DNA of 64,000 nucleotides from Gammaproteobacteria bacterium (GTDB lineage: Bacteria > Pseudomonadota > Gammaproteobacteria > Steroidobacterales > Steroidobacteraceae): assembly GCA_003132025.1 (NCBI GenBank), contig PKWJ01000014.1:94786-158785 (forward strand), in the 5' to 3' direction. Under the pieces are notes generated by a model, which made no database searches, was not told the DNA's origin, and saw nothing but the letters and a program-made list of their open reading frames with translations. Of the stretch, positions 8,723 through 15,437 are shown one piece after another. The translations under genes were made by a program, and so were the position numbers. Every line of letters starts with the position of its first letter. The stretch's first letter is position 1.

Positions 8723-9838
8723 TCACTCTTGCGGCATTTCGATGTGCGGCGGCGCCGGCGCTCCCGCCCCGCGCCCTCGTGCGGTGCGCAGCTGGTAGAC
8801 GTAGACCAGGATCTTCGCCACCGCGGCATACAGCCGCGCCGGAATCTCGTCGCCCAGCTCGCAGCCGGCGTGCAATGCCCGCGCCAACGGCGGCGCCTCG
8901 ACCAGCGCGACCTTGTGCTCGGCGGCGATCTCGCGGATACGCAGCGCGATCAGATCGCGGCCCTTCGCCACCACCACCGGCGCGCGCATGCGCGCATCGT
9001 CGTAACGCAGCGCCACCGCGTAGTGCGTCGGGTTGGTGATCACCACGTCGGCCGTCGGCACTTCCTGCATCATGCGTTTGCGCGCGATCAGCTGCTGCGC
9101 GCGCCGCACGCGTGACTTGATCTCGGGACTGCCCTCGGTGTCCTTGTGCTCGTCGCGAATTTCCTGGCGGCTCATGCGCAGCCCCTTGTGGTACTGCCAG
9201 ATGGCGAGCGGCACGTCGACCAGGGCGATGACGCCCAGCGCGCCGCCGAGTGCGATCAGCGCCGTGCCGACCAGCGACATCGCGTGGCCGATCGCCGCCC
9301 GGGCGGGTTCGGCGCCCAGCCCCGAGAAGCTGTGGAACTGCTTCCACAGCAGCACCGTCGCCACCAGTGCCACCACCGCGAATCGCGCCACCGACTTGAA
9401 CAGTTCGATCACGCCGCGCATCGAGAACACGCGCGCCAGGCCGGACACCGGGTTGAGGCGGTTGAAATCAGGAACCAGTGCCTGGCCGCTGAAAGTCCAG
9501 CCGCCGATCGCCAACGGCGCGAGCACCGCGGCCGCGAGCAGCAGCCCCAGCAGCGGCGCGGCGGTGAGAAGACCGCGCACCCCCGCGTGTTCAAACTGCA
9601 GCAGCATGCGGCCGGTATCGAGCGCCTCGCCGCGGCCGAAGCTCAGTCCATCGCGCATGATCGACAGCAGCCGCCCGCCGGCCAGCGACCCGAGGAACGA
9701 CAGTCCCAGTCCGCCGGTCAGCACCACCGCCGCGGCGCCCAGCTCGCGCGAGCGCGGCACCTGGCCCCTGGCGCGCGCATCATCGAGCCGTTTCTGTGTC
9801 GGACTCTCGGTCCGGTCGCGATCGTCATACTCGGCCAC
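8723..9838 (-). CDS. flhB: Flagellar export specificity switch protein FlhB
   Basis: 371 residues. Four membrane helices in the N-terminal 220 residues are followed by the cytosolic domain with the self-cleavage motif NPTH at residues 269-272 (DVVITNPTHYAVAL). Cleavage after the Asn switches export from rod/hook to filament substrates, working with FliK. The gene lies 10 bp after fliR. The N-terminal signature RTESPTQKRLDDARARGQV is typical. A short Ala/Pro-rich tail ends the protein. Confidence 0.97.
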   Translation of the reverse strand: MAEYDDRDRTESPTQKRLDDARARGQVPRSRELGAAAVVLTGGLGLSFLGSLAGGRLLSIMRDGLSFGRGEALDTGRMLLQFEHAGVRGLLTAAPLLGLLLAAAVLAPLAIGGWTFSGQALVPDFNRLNPVSGLARVFSMRGVIELFKSVARFAVVALVATVLLWKQFHSFSGLGAEPARAAIGHAMSLVGTALIALGGALGVIALVDVPLAIWQYHKGLRMSRQEIRDEHKDTEGSPEIKSRVRRAQQLIARKRMMQEVPTADVVITNPTHYAVALRYDDARMRAPVVVAKGRDLIALRIREIAAEHKVALVEAPPLARALHAGCELGDEIPARLYAAVAKILVYVYQLRTARGRGAGAPAPPHIEMPQE

Positions 9839-9848
9839 GGCGCGGCTC

Positions 9849-10628
9849 CTAGGCGACGCCGCCGAGCGCGCGCAGGTACTGGAATGCGGAGTTCAGTAAA
9901 TCCAGGAAACCGGTCTGCATGCTCGGCAGTCCGAGCCACACCACCACCAGGCCGAACACCAGCGTCACCGGCAGTCCGACTGCGAACAGGTTCAGGCTCG
10001 GCGCGGCGCGGCTGGTAACGCCGAACGCAAGATTGATCACCAGCAGCGCTGTCATCCCGGGCAGCGCGATGCGCAGCGCGCCGAGGAACATCTGGTTGCC
10101 CCAATCGGCCAGCGTCTGCAACACCTGCGGCGAAAACGCGCTCGGCCCGATCGGCAGGCCGTGGAAACTCGCCACCAGGGTTTCTATCAGCGCCACGTGG
10201 CCATCGAGCGCGATGAAGGTGAGCGTTCCGAGTATCACGTACAGCTGTCCGAGGGCGGGACTTTCGACCCCGCGCAACGGATCGATGTTGAACGCCAGGC
10301 CCAGGCCCATGCCATTGGCGAGCAGCTGGCCGCCGAGGTTGAGTGCATCGAACATCAGCTGCAGCGCAAATCCCATCGCCACGCCAATGAGGATCTGCTG
10401 CACCGTGGTGATGACACCGTCGGCCGACAGCAGCGTCAGGCCGCTGACACTGGGAATCAGCGGCAGTGCCACCAGCGTGAGCGCACCGGCCAGCACGATG
10501 CGCACGCGCGGTGGCACATAGCTGGCCCCGAACAGCGGTGCCACCATCAGGCAGGCGCCGATGCGCAGGAACGGCCAGAAGGCGACCCCGATCCAGCCCT
10601 CGATCTGGGAGTAGGTGTAGACCGGCAT
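9849..10628 (-). CDS. fliR: Flagellar export gate protein FliR
   Basis: 259 residues, strongly hydrophobic, with about six membrane segments (for example GVAFWPFLRIGACLMVAPLF and the run around MGFALQLMFDALNLGGQLLA). The family features GLGLAFNIDPLRG and FLDLLNSAFQYL are seen. FliR joins FliP and FliQ in the core export gate of the type III apparatus in the inner membrane. It lies 15 bp downstream of fliQ and 10 bp upstream of flhB. Confidence 0.96.
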   Translation of the reverse strand: MPVYTYSQIEGWIGVAFWPFLRIGACLMVAPLFGASYVPPRVRIVLAGALTLVALPLIPSVSGLTLLSADGVITTVQQILIGVAMGFALQLMFDALNLGGQLLANGMGLGLAFNIDPLRGVESPALGQLYVILGTLTFIALDGHVALIETLVASFHGLPIGPSAFSPQVLQTLADWGNQMFLGALRIALPGMTALLVINLAFGVTSRAAPSLNLFAVGLPVTLVFGLVVVWLGLPSMQTGFLDLLNSAFQYLRALGGVA

Positions 10629-10643
10629 GGTGGCGTCGCCGGC

Positions 10644-10913
10644 TCAGCCGATCAACGACGGAATGCTCTCGATCAGCATGCGCGTGTAGCTCACCAGCTG
10701 CTTGAGCATCCACGGGCCCGCGATCACCATCGCTGTAGCCATGCCGACCAGCTTCGGAATGAACGACAGCGTCATCTCGTGGATCTGGGTCGCGGCCTGG
10801 AAGATGCCGACCAGAAGACCGATCAGCAGTGCCACCAGCAGCAGCGGCGCCGCCAGCATCATGGTCATCTCGAGCGCACGCTGCGCGATCGTCAGTACGG
10901 TTTCCGGCGTCAT
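10644..10913 (-). CDS. fliQ: Flagellar export gate protein FliQ
   Basis: 89 residues, exactly the family length, with two membrane helices: MMLAAPLLLVALLIGLLVGIF (about residues 17-37) and LVGMATAMVIAGPWMLKQLV (about 56-75). The intervening QAATQIHEMTLSFIPK is a FliQ hallmark. It contributes to the FliPQR export gate. It lies 15 bp from both fliP and fliR within one operon. Confidence 0.97.
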   Translation of the reverse strand: MTPETVLTIAQRALEMTMMLAAPLLLVALLIGLLVGIFQAATQIHEMTLSFIPKLVGMATAMVIAGPWMLKQLVSYTRMLIESIPSLIG

Positions 10914-10928
10914 GCGGCGCTCCGTTGC

Positions 10929-11753
10929 CTAGTGATAGAAGCTCGATGCCAGCGAGCCCATGACCAGCGTCCAGCCGTCCACCAGCACGAACAGCATGAG
11001 CTTGAACGGCAACGAGATCAGCACCGGCGACAGCATCATCATGCCCATGGACATGAGCACGCTCGCGACCACCAGATCGATAATGACGAACGGAATGAAC
11101 AGCAGAAAGCCGATCTGGAACGAAGTCTTCAGCTCGCTGGTGACGAAGGCAGGCGCCAGGATGGTGAGCGGAACGTCCTGCGGACTTGCAAATCCCTTAC
11201 CGCCGGACATGCGCACGAAGGCGGCGATATCGGACTCGCGCGTCTGCTCAAGCATGAAGCTCTTGAGCGGCCCGACGCCGCGCTCGAGCGCTGTGCTGGT
11301 ATCAATGCTGCCCGCCATGTACGGCGTGACTGCATCGGTGCGCACCTTGTCGATCACCGGTGACATCACGAACAGCGTCAGGAACAGCGCCAGGCCAATC
11401 AGCACCTGATTCGGCGGCGACTGCCCGGCGCCGATCGCCTGGCGCAGGATCGACAGCACGATGATGATACGGGTGAATGCGGTCATCATCAGCAGCGCCG
11501 CCGGCAGCAGCGTGATCGCCGTCATCAGTGCCAGCAGCTGAATGGTCAGCGTGTAGGTCTGGCCACCGCCGCTGTTGCGCACGGCGAACGCCGGTATGCC
11601 CGGCGTCGCGCCGGACGCCGCGGTCGCCGTGGTTGCGCCGCTCGCGGCGGCCGCCGCGTGCGCCATCACCGGCAGCAGCAACGGCAGCAGCACCAACGCC
11701 GCTGTCAGCAGTAGTGCGGTACGCCGCACTCGATGCGACCGCGTTATGTTCAT
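10929..11753 (-). CDS. fliP: Flagellar export gate protein FliP
   Basis: 274 residues. An N-terminal signal-like helix (about 10-33) is followed by an Ala/Thr-rich spacer and then the conserved core with helices including [24 protein letters not shown] and [27 protein letters not shown]; the latter region carries the FliP family signature. The motif [20 protein letters not shown] is typical. FliP assembles as a pentamer with FliQ and FliR. Its start overlaps the end of fliO by four bases (ATGA), implying coupling. Confidence 0.96.
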   Translation of the reverse strand: MNITRSHRVRRTALLLTAALVLLPLLLPVMAHAAAAASGATTATAASGATPGIPAFAVRNSGGGQTYTLTIQLLALMTAITLLPAALLMMTAFTRIIIVLSILRQAIGAGQSPPNQVLIGLALFLTLFVMSPVIDKVRTDAVTPYMAGSIDTSTALERGVGPLKSFMLEQTRESDIAAFVRMSGGKGFASPQDVPLTILAPAFVTSELKTSFQIGFLLFIPFVIIDLVVASVLMSMGMMMLSPVLISLPFKLMLFVLVDGWTLVMGSLASSFYH

Positions 11754-12253
11754 TTGCCCAGACTCTTGAGCAGCAGCGACTTGAAGCTCGGACGGCCAGA
11801 CCCGGGATCAGCGCCGGCTTCGCCGGGTTGCGGCATCGACGCCGCGTTACCTGCCGAGGCTTGCGGCTCAAGCACGTGCAGTGTGCGTATGTTGCCTGCA
11901 GCGACGCCGAGCAGCAGCTGGCGATCGCCGACGCGCACCAGCACCGCGCGCTCGCGTGTGCCGAGCGGCAACTGCGCCAAGAGCTCGAGACTGGAACTGC
12001 TGCCACCACCGCCTATCGCACGCATGCGCCGCGCCAGCCAGGCGGCCGCAAGCACCGCGGCCAGCACCACCAGCAGCGCAACGGTCACGCGCAGCAGGCC
12101 GCCGGCGGCACTGGGCACCGCGGGCTGCACCGGTACCGCGAATGGAGTTGCCGACGCTGCGTACAGCATGCGGCTCGCGCCGCCGATCAGCGCCAGCGAT
12201 GCGAGCGGCCGGCGCAAGCGTTGCGTGAAACGATTTGTGGCAATGGTGTTCAA
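11750..12253 (-). CDS. fliO: Flagellar protein FliO
   Basis: About 167 residues from the TTG at 12253. A cleavable or anchoring N-terminal segment is followed by the main membrane helix ([25 protein letters not shown]) and the conserved cytosolic stretch [20 protein letters not shown], with [13 protein letters not shown] after it. FliO stabilises FliP assembly. The frame is open to a GTG at 12391, but a strong sigma-54 promoter inside it (12303-12318) predicts a transcript start near 12292, which excludes that codon; the TTG follows GGAG by 10 bases. It is the first gene of fliO-P-Q-R-flhB, detached from fliN. Confidence 0.85.
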   Translation of the reverse strand: MNTIATNRFTQRLRRPLASLALIGGASRMLYAASATPFAVPVQPAVPSAAGGLLRVTVALLVVLAAVLAAAWLARRMRAIGGGGSSSSLELLAQLPLGTRERAVLVRVGDRQLLLGVAAGNIRTLHVLEPQASAGNAASMPQPGEAGADPGSGRPSFKSLLLKSLGK

Positions 12254-12302
12254 CAGCGAGCGGCTCCGTAATTTTTGCAGGATTAATTCGCCTGCAATGA
12301 GG

Positions 12303-12318
12303 AGCAACACGCATGCCA
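12303..12318 (-). promoter_or_regulatory. Sigma-54 promoter for fliOPQR-flhB
   Basis: The minus strand reads TGGCATGCGTGTTGCT, then CC: -24 GG and -12 GC at exact spacing, 6 of 7 matches to TGGCACG and a full TTGCT. The predicted transcript start is about 12292, giving a 39-base leader before the TTG start of fliO. It is what lets the fliO operon stand alone after its separation from fliLMN. Confidence 0.85.
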
Positions 12319-12376
12319 GCCGATGCGCGCTGTGGCTAAGTGGTTCTGCGGATTTGATTTGCGGCGATCGGCTCGA

Positions 12377-12392
12377 TGTGATCCAGATCACA
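12377..12392. promoter_or_regulatory. CRP/Vfr/Clp-type palindrome
   Basis: The sequence TGTGATCCAGATCACA is a perfect TGTGA-N6-TCACA inverted repeat, the core recognised by CRP-family regulators. It is centred about 92 bases upstream of the predicted fliO transcript start and about 227 bases upstream of the DUF4382 gene start, so it could serve either. The regulator gene is not in this window. Confidence 0.7.
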
Positions 12393-12611
12393 ACGGCATG
12401 CGATGCCGGATATTTGGCGCCGCGCTGCGAACGCCTGAATTATTTGCAGTGACTGTCGCCGCGGGCCGACAGATGGGGCCTAACTTTCCGGGGTCGGTGT
12501 ATACGCGTCAACCGAATCTGACGCTGACCGCTGTTCTCCCCACGGCTCGCAGCACCACCACCTTAGGTGGCAGCTCGAGAATGTTATGGAATATCGCATG
12601 GAGGACGGGTG

Positions 12612-14579
12612 ATGAGATTTACAATGCTTCGATACGCCGTGTGCGCGGTCCTGGCGGCTACGGTCGCGGCCTGTGGCGGCGGCGGCAGTAGCAGCTCCGA
12701 TTTATCGTCGAGCAGCGGTTCCAGCACCGCGACCCAGTCCGGCAGCGTGCCGCTGGTCGTGAGCGATGCCTCATCGGATGACTGGGCGCTGGTTGGCGTC
12801 AGGGTATTGAGCATTGCGCTGGTACCGCAGGGCGGCGGCGCCAATGTGACGGTGTTTACAGCAGCTTCGTCTGCGCCATACCTGAATCTCGAGCAGCTCG
12901 ATAACATCGGCGAGATCCTCGGCAATGTCTCCGTGCCCGTGGGCACCTACACCGGCGCGGTAGTCACCGTCGGCGGCAATCCCGGCGACGTGTTGCTGAC
13001 CGTGGCCGCGAACCCGGAGGTTGGCTTCGCCGGTGTGGCGGGATCGAGCATCGCCTCCGCCGACATCCAGATCCAGAATGCGAGCGGCACCGCTCCCAGT
13101 CTGACGGTACCGATCGACGTCTCCTTCAATACACCGCTGGTCGTTACCTCCAGTAGCTCGCCGAACCCGGCACTCGACCTGGAATTCGACCTGTCGCATC
13201 CGGCTTTCATCGTCGGCCATCAGCCGCCGGGTGCCGGCATCACCGAGTGGGCAGTCAATTTCGTCGGCCCGGTGCGCCAACATCCGATTGCCGACATTAC
13301 GCGGCTGGTGCTGCGTCACATGTATGGCAACGTGATGTCAACGTCGAGCGACGGCACCTCGATCACGATCACCAAGGAATATCCGCTGCTGCCGGTGGCC
13401 ACGCCGGAGACGGCGGTCGCAGGCACCCAGCAGCTGACGATCCTGGCGGACGCCACCAACGGCACGCTGTTCTACGACCTGGACGCCAAAACCGTCACCA
13501 CCATCACCAGCTTCAGCAGCCTGACCGGTCTGCCCGGCGAGTACGTGCGCGTCGCCGCGCGCTATCAGCAGAACGGCACGCTGGTGGCGACCCGCATCTG
13601 GGCCAGCACCAGCTTTGCCAACGTATGGCTGAGCCCGGAGGGCCACGTGTTGCATGCCGACACCACCAACCAGACCATCACAGTCACCAACGAATCGGGC
13701 CTCCCGGTATTGATGCAGATCACCGGCACTACGCAGTTCTATCTGCGCCAGCCGTGGTCCGCAATCGCCGATGCGACTCCGATCGGCACCGGCACCGCGT
13801 TCCTGGATGCGGGCAATCTGGTGCGCGGATTCAAGATTCACGCCAGCGTCGAAGATCCGCTGGCCGCGACTTGGGTGGCGCAGAGCATCGACATCGAGAC
13901 CGCCGACTACTCCGGCGCCATCTCGAACCCGACCACGAGCGGCTTCACCTATACGCACAACTACCTGGATGCGTCCGATGACTACGTGGCCACGCTCGAC
14001 TACATCTCTCCGAGCAGCATCAACACCATCAATGACAGTGACAGCTCGATCACTGGCTTCAAGTACTGGAACTTCGCGTTCCCGACTCTGCTGATCGACG
14101 GCAGCACGGCGATCGGCGACTTCATCATGGCCACCAACGGTACTGCAGTCAGCTTCGGAGGCACCGCGGCACCGATCGGAGTGGTCGGCCTGAGCGCCGC
14201 CAGGTGGGCTGACCCCGCCAATCCGACCGGGTGGAGCGTACCGTGGACGGTACTGGAGCCGGTGCCCGTGCCGCTGGCGCTGGTTCAGACCGGTATCGTG
14301 GGCAATGCCTTCACCATCGCAGTGGCCAATGGCAGCCAGCCGGTAACGGTGGACTTCAGCAACGCCAGCGGTTCGGCAACCCTGGTCTACGAGGTCGATC
14401 GTACCGGCAACATCGTCACCATCAACCCGGTGGATATCACGACCATGAGCGGCATGAACTACTTCAGCGCCGCTTTGACTTCCAACACTCCGGTCAAGGT
14501 CTATGGGGTCCCGCAGGCCGGCGGCACGATCATGGGCTACGTGGTGGTCTACTTCACCGGCATGGCGCCGATAAGCTGA
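12612..14579 (+). CDS. DUF4382-type lipoprotein
   Basis: 655 residues from the ATG at 12612, which has the strong ribosome site GGAGG seven bases upstream. A lipoprotein signal peptide ends at the lipobox TVAAC (Cys21), followed by a Gly/Ser-rich linker. Residues about 40-190 resemble the DUF4382 beta-sandwich domain (LVVSDASSDDWALVGVRVLS; VPVGTYTGAVVTV). The remaining 450 residues are rich in Thr, Ser, Val and Gly and look like further extracellular beta domains without a recognised catalytic motif. Likely anchored in the outer membrane; function unknown. It reads rightward, away from fliO, and ends in its own terminator. Confidence 0.8.
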   Translation: MRFTMLRYAVCAVLAATVAACGGGGSSSSDLSSSSGSSTATQSGSVPLVVSDASSDDWALVGVRVLSIALVPQGGGANVTVFTAASSAPYLNLEQLDNIGEILGNVSVPVGTYTGAVVTVGGNPGDVLLTVAANPEVGFAGVAGSSIASADIQIQNASGTAPSLTVPIDVSFNTPLVVTSSSSPNPALDLEFDLSHPAFIVGHQPPGAGITEWAVNFVGPVRQHPIADITRLVLRHMYGNVMSTSSDGTSITITKEYPLLPVATPETAVAGTQQLTILADATNGTLFYDLDAKTVTTITSFSSLTGLPGEYVRVAARYQQNGTLVATRIWASTSFANVWLSPEGHVLHADTTNQTITVTNESGLPVLMQITGTTQFYLRQPWSAIADATPIGTGTAFLDAGNLVRGFKIHASVEDPLAATWVAQSIDIETADYSGAISNPTTSGFTYTHNYLDASDDYVATLDYISPSSINTINDSDSSITGFKYWNFAFPTLLIDGSTAIGDFIMATNGTAVSFGGTAAPIGVVGLSAARWADPANPTGWSVPWTVLEPVPVPLALVQTGIVGNAFTIAVANGSQPVTVDFSNASGSATLVYEVDRTGNIVTINPVDITTMSGMNYFSAALTSNTPVKVYGVPQAGGTIMGYVVVYFTGMAPIS

Positions 14580-14622
14580 CAGTCGTCCGCGACTCCCCGC
14601 GCGCGCGACGCGCGCGATTCCG

Positions 14623-14655
14623 CCCCGACGGTCACCGACCGTTCGGGGCTTTTTT
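14623..14655 (+). terminator. Rho-independent terminator of the DUF4382 gene
   Basis: A GC-rich hairpin (CCCCGACGGTC paired with GACCGTTCGGGG, one bulged base, loop ACC) is followed directly by CTTTTTTG. It starts 44 bases after the stop codon of the lipoprotein gene. Confidence 0.88.
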
Positions 14656-14698
14656 GTACCGCTAGACGGCATTTCCGAGAAAACTACCCAGACATCGA

Positions 14699-14824
14699 AC
14701 CTTAGCCTCGTAGACAGGTGGGCAAGGCGCCCGCCGACGAATCAGAAGGTCCCTGCTTTTCGGTATCGATGCCGCGCAAAGCTAAGGGCCCAGACGCACG
14801 CTGGCGTGCTGGGCCCAAGTTTTT
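14699..14824 (+). ncRNA. Possible structured RNA ending in a terminator hairpin
   Basis: The 125-base stretch between two hairpin terminators has no plausible gene but several helices: CCTTAGC (14700-14706) can pair with GCTAAGG (14781-14787); GGTGGGC (14717-14723) with GCCCGCC (14729-14735); and a terminator hairpin closes it. This layout fits a small RNA or a riboswitch-like element. No promoter was identified and no Rfam family was recognised; the fragment GCGCAAAGC recalls c-di-GMP riboswitches but the rest does not fit. Confidence 0.3.
14786..14824 (+). terminator. Rho-independent terminator, rightward
   Basis: A perfect 8-bp stem (GGGCCCAG at 14786-14793 with CTGGGCCC at 14809-14816), extended by an inner ACGC/GCGT helix, is followed by AAGTTTTT. 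The T tract is on the plus strand, so it does not serve the leftward UrcA gene. The preceding rightward gene already has its own terminator, which is why a separate short transcript is suspected. Confidence 0.75.
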
Positions 14825-14852
14825 GAGGGTGCACGAGGGGGGGCGTGCTGCG

Positions 14853-15233
14853 CTAGCGAGTCCCTGCCGCCGCCACTACCACTGGGGCTGACACGCCGTA
14901 TTGGGAGGCGAAGACAGCGGACAGGGCTGGCTCATCAACCTTGTTCACCGCATCGGCGATGACTTTCTGCAGGCAGGCGTTCTTGTATCGCCTGTACGCC
15001 TCAGTGTTGGTGTACATGCGCCAGCAGACATCCTCGGCCGCGCCGTGTATCCGACCATAGAGGGCCACAGCGCCGCGTGAAGTCGAGAGATCGAGATCGG
15101 CGAATTTGACAACGACCTGCGGGGGTGTCGCGTCGTCCTCAGCGCTGGAGACGGTGGCGAAACTGAAGGCCAGGGCGCTGAGGATCGCTCCGGCGGCCAG
15201 GGTTCGAAATGACTTGGAAGTGATGGTGATCAT
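14853..15233 (-). CDS. UrcA family secreted protein
   Basis: 126 residues with a clear signal peptide (about 1-31, ending near SSA). The mature part shows the UrcA family pattern: a VVKFADLDLSTSRGAVALYGRI stretch, then two conserved cysteines in EDVCWRM and YKNACLQKVI that could form a disulfide. UrcA proteins are small periplasmic proteins of unknown role, common in Sphingomonadales, Caulobacterales and some Steroidobacter relatives. The ribosome site AAGGAG lies eight bases before the ATG. It diverges from the Ser/Thr kinase gene. Confidence 0.85.
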   Translation of the reverse strand: MITITSKSFRTLAAGAILSALAFSFATVSSAEDDATPPQVVVKFADLDLSTSRGAVALYGRIHGAAEDVCWRMYTNTEAYRRYKNACLQKVIADAVNKVDEPALSAVFASQYGVSAPVVVAAAGTR

Positions 15234-15437
15234 AGAAAATCTCCTTGTGGTAGCCGATTAAGTCACTGGGGTTGCCGGATCGCTCGTCGCGAGGCGCTCT
15301 CTTGGCCCTCTGCCGGGATTTCCCGGCGTGCCCAAATCGCTGCCTCACCCATACAGACGCCGTTCAGGTGCCAAACCCGACATCCGACTTGCCGATTGCG
15401 TGGCAAAGGCTTCTCTGGGGCGTTAAGTTGTCCGCCG

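Larger units (their letters stand above)
12254..12611. other. Regulatory intergenic region between fliO and the DUF4382 gene
   Basis: A divergent, relatively AT-rich stretch of 358 bp. It holds the sigma-54 promoter of fliO (12303-12318), a CRP-family palindrome (12377-12392) and the ribosome site GGAGG (12600-12604) of the DUF4382 lipoprotein gene. No convincing sigma-70 promoter for the rightward gene was fixed by eye. No coding sequence is supported here. Confidence 0.7.

Noticed and set aside
5837-9115. Very long rightward frame (over 1000 codons) opposite flhF, flhA and flhB
   Set aside because: It is antisense to three clearly conserved genes, is rich in Arg, Ser and His as GC-rich shadow frames are, and has no family features.
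12254-12391. N-terminal extension of FliO to the GTG at 12391
   Set aside because: The sigma-54 promoter at 12303-12318 predicts transcription from about 12292, so these codons would not be in the message.
12415-12430. TGGCGCC...TGC, a sigma-54-like site on the plus strand before the DUF4382 gene
   Set aside because: The GG-to-GC spacing is one base short and the core does not match.
14699-14824. c-di-GMP (GEMM-I) riboswitch
   Set aside because: Only the fragment GCGCAAAGC is similar; the conserved 5' strand and second hairpin could not be placed.
15312-15327. GCCGGG-ATTT-CCCGGC hairpin between the UrcA and kinase genes
   Set aside because: Short stem with no T tract and no clear relation to a start; probably chance in GC-rich DNA.
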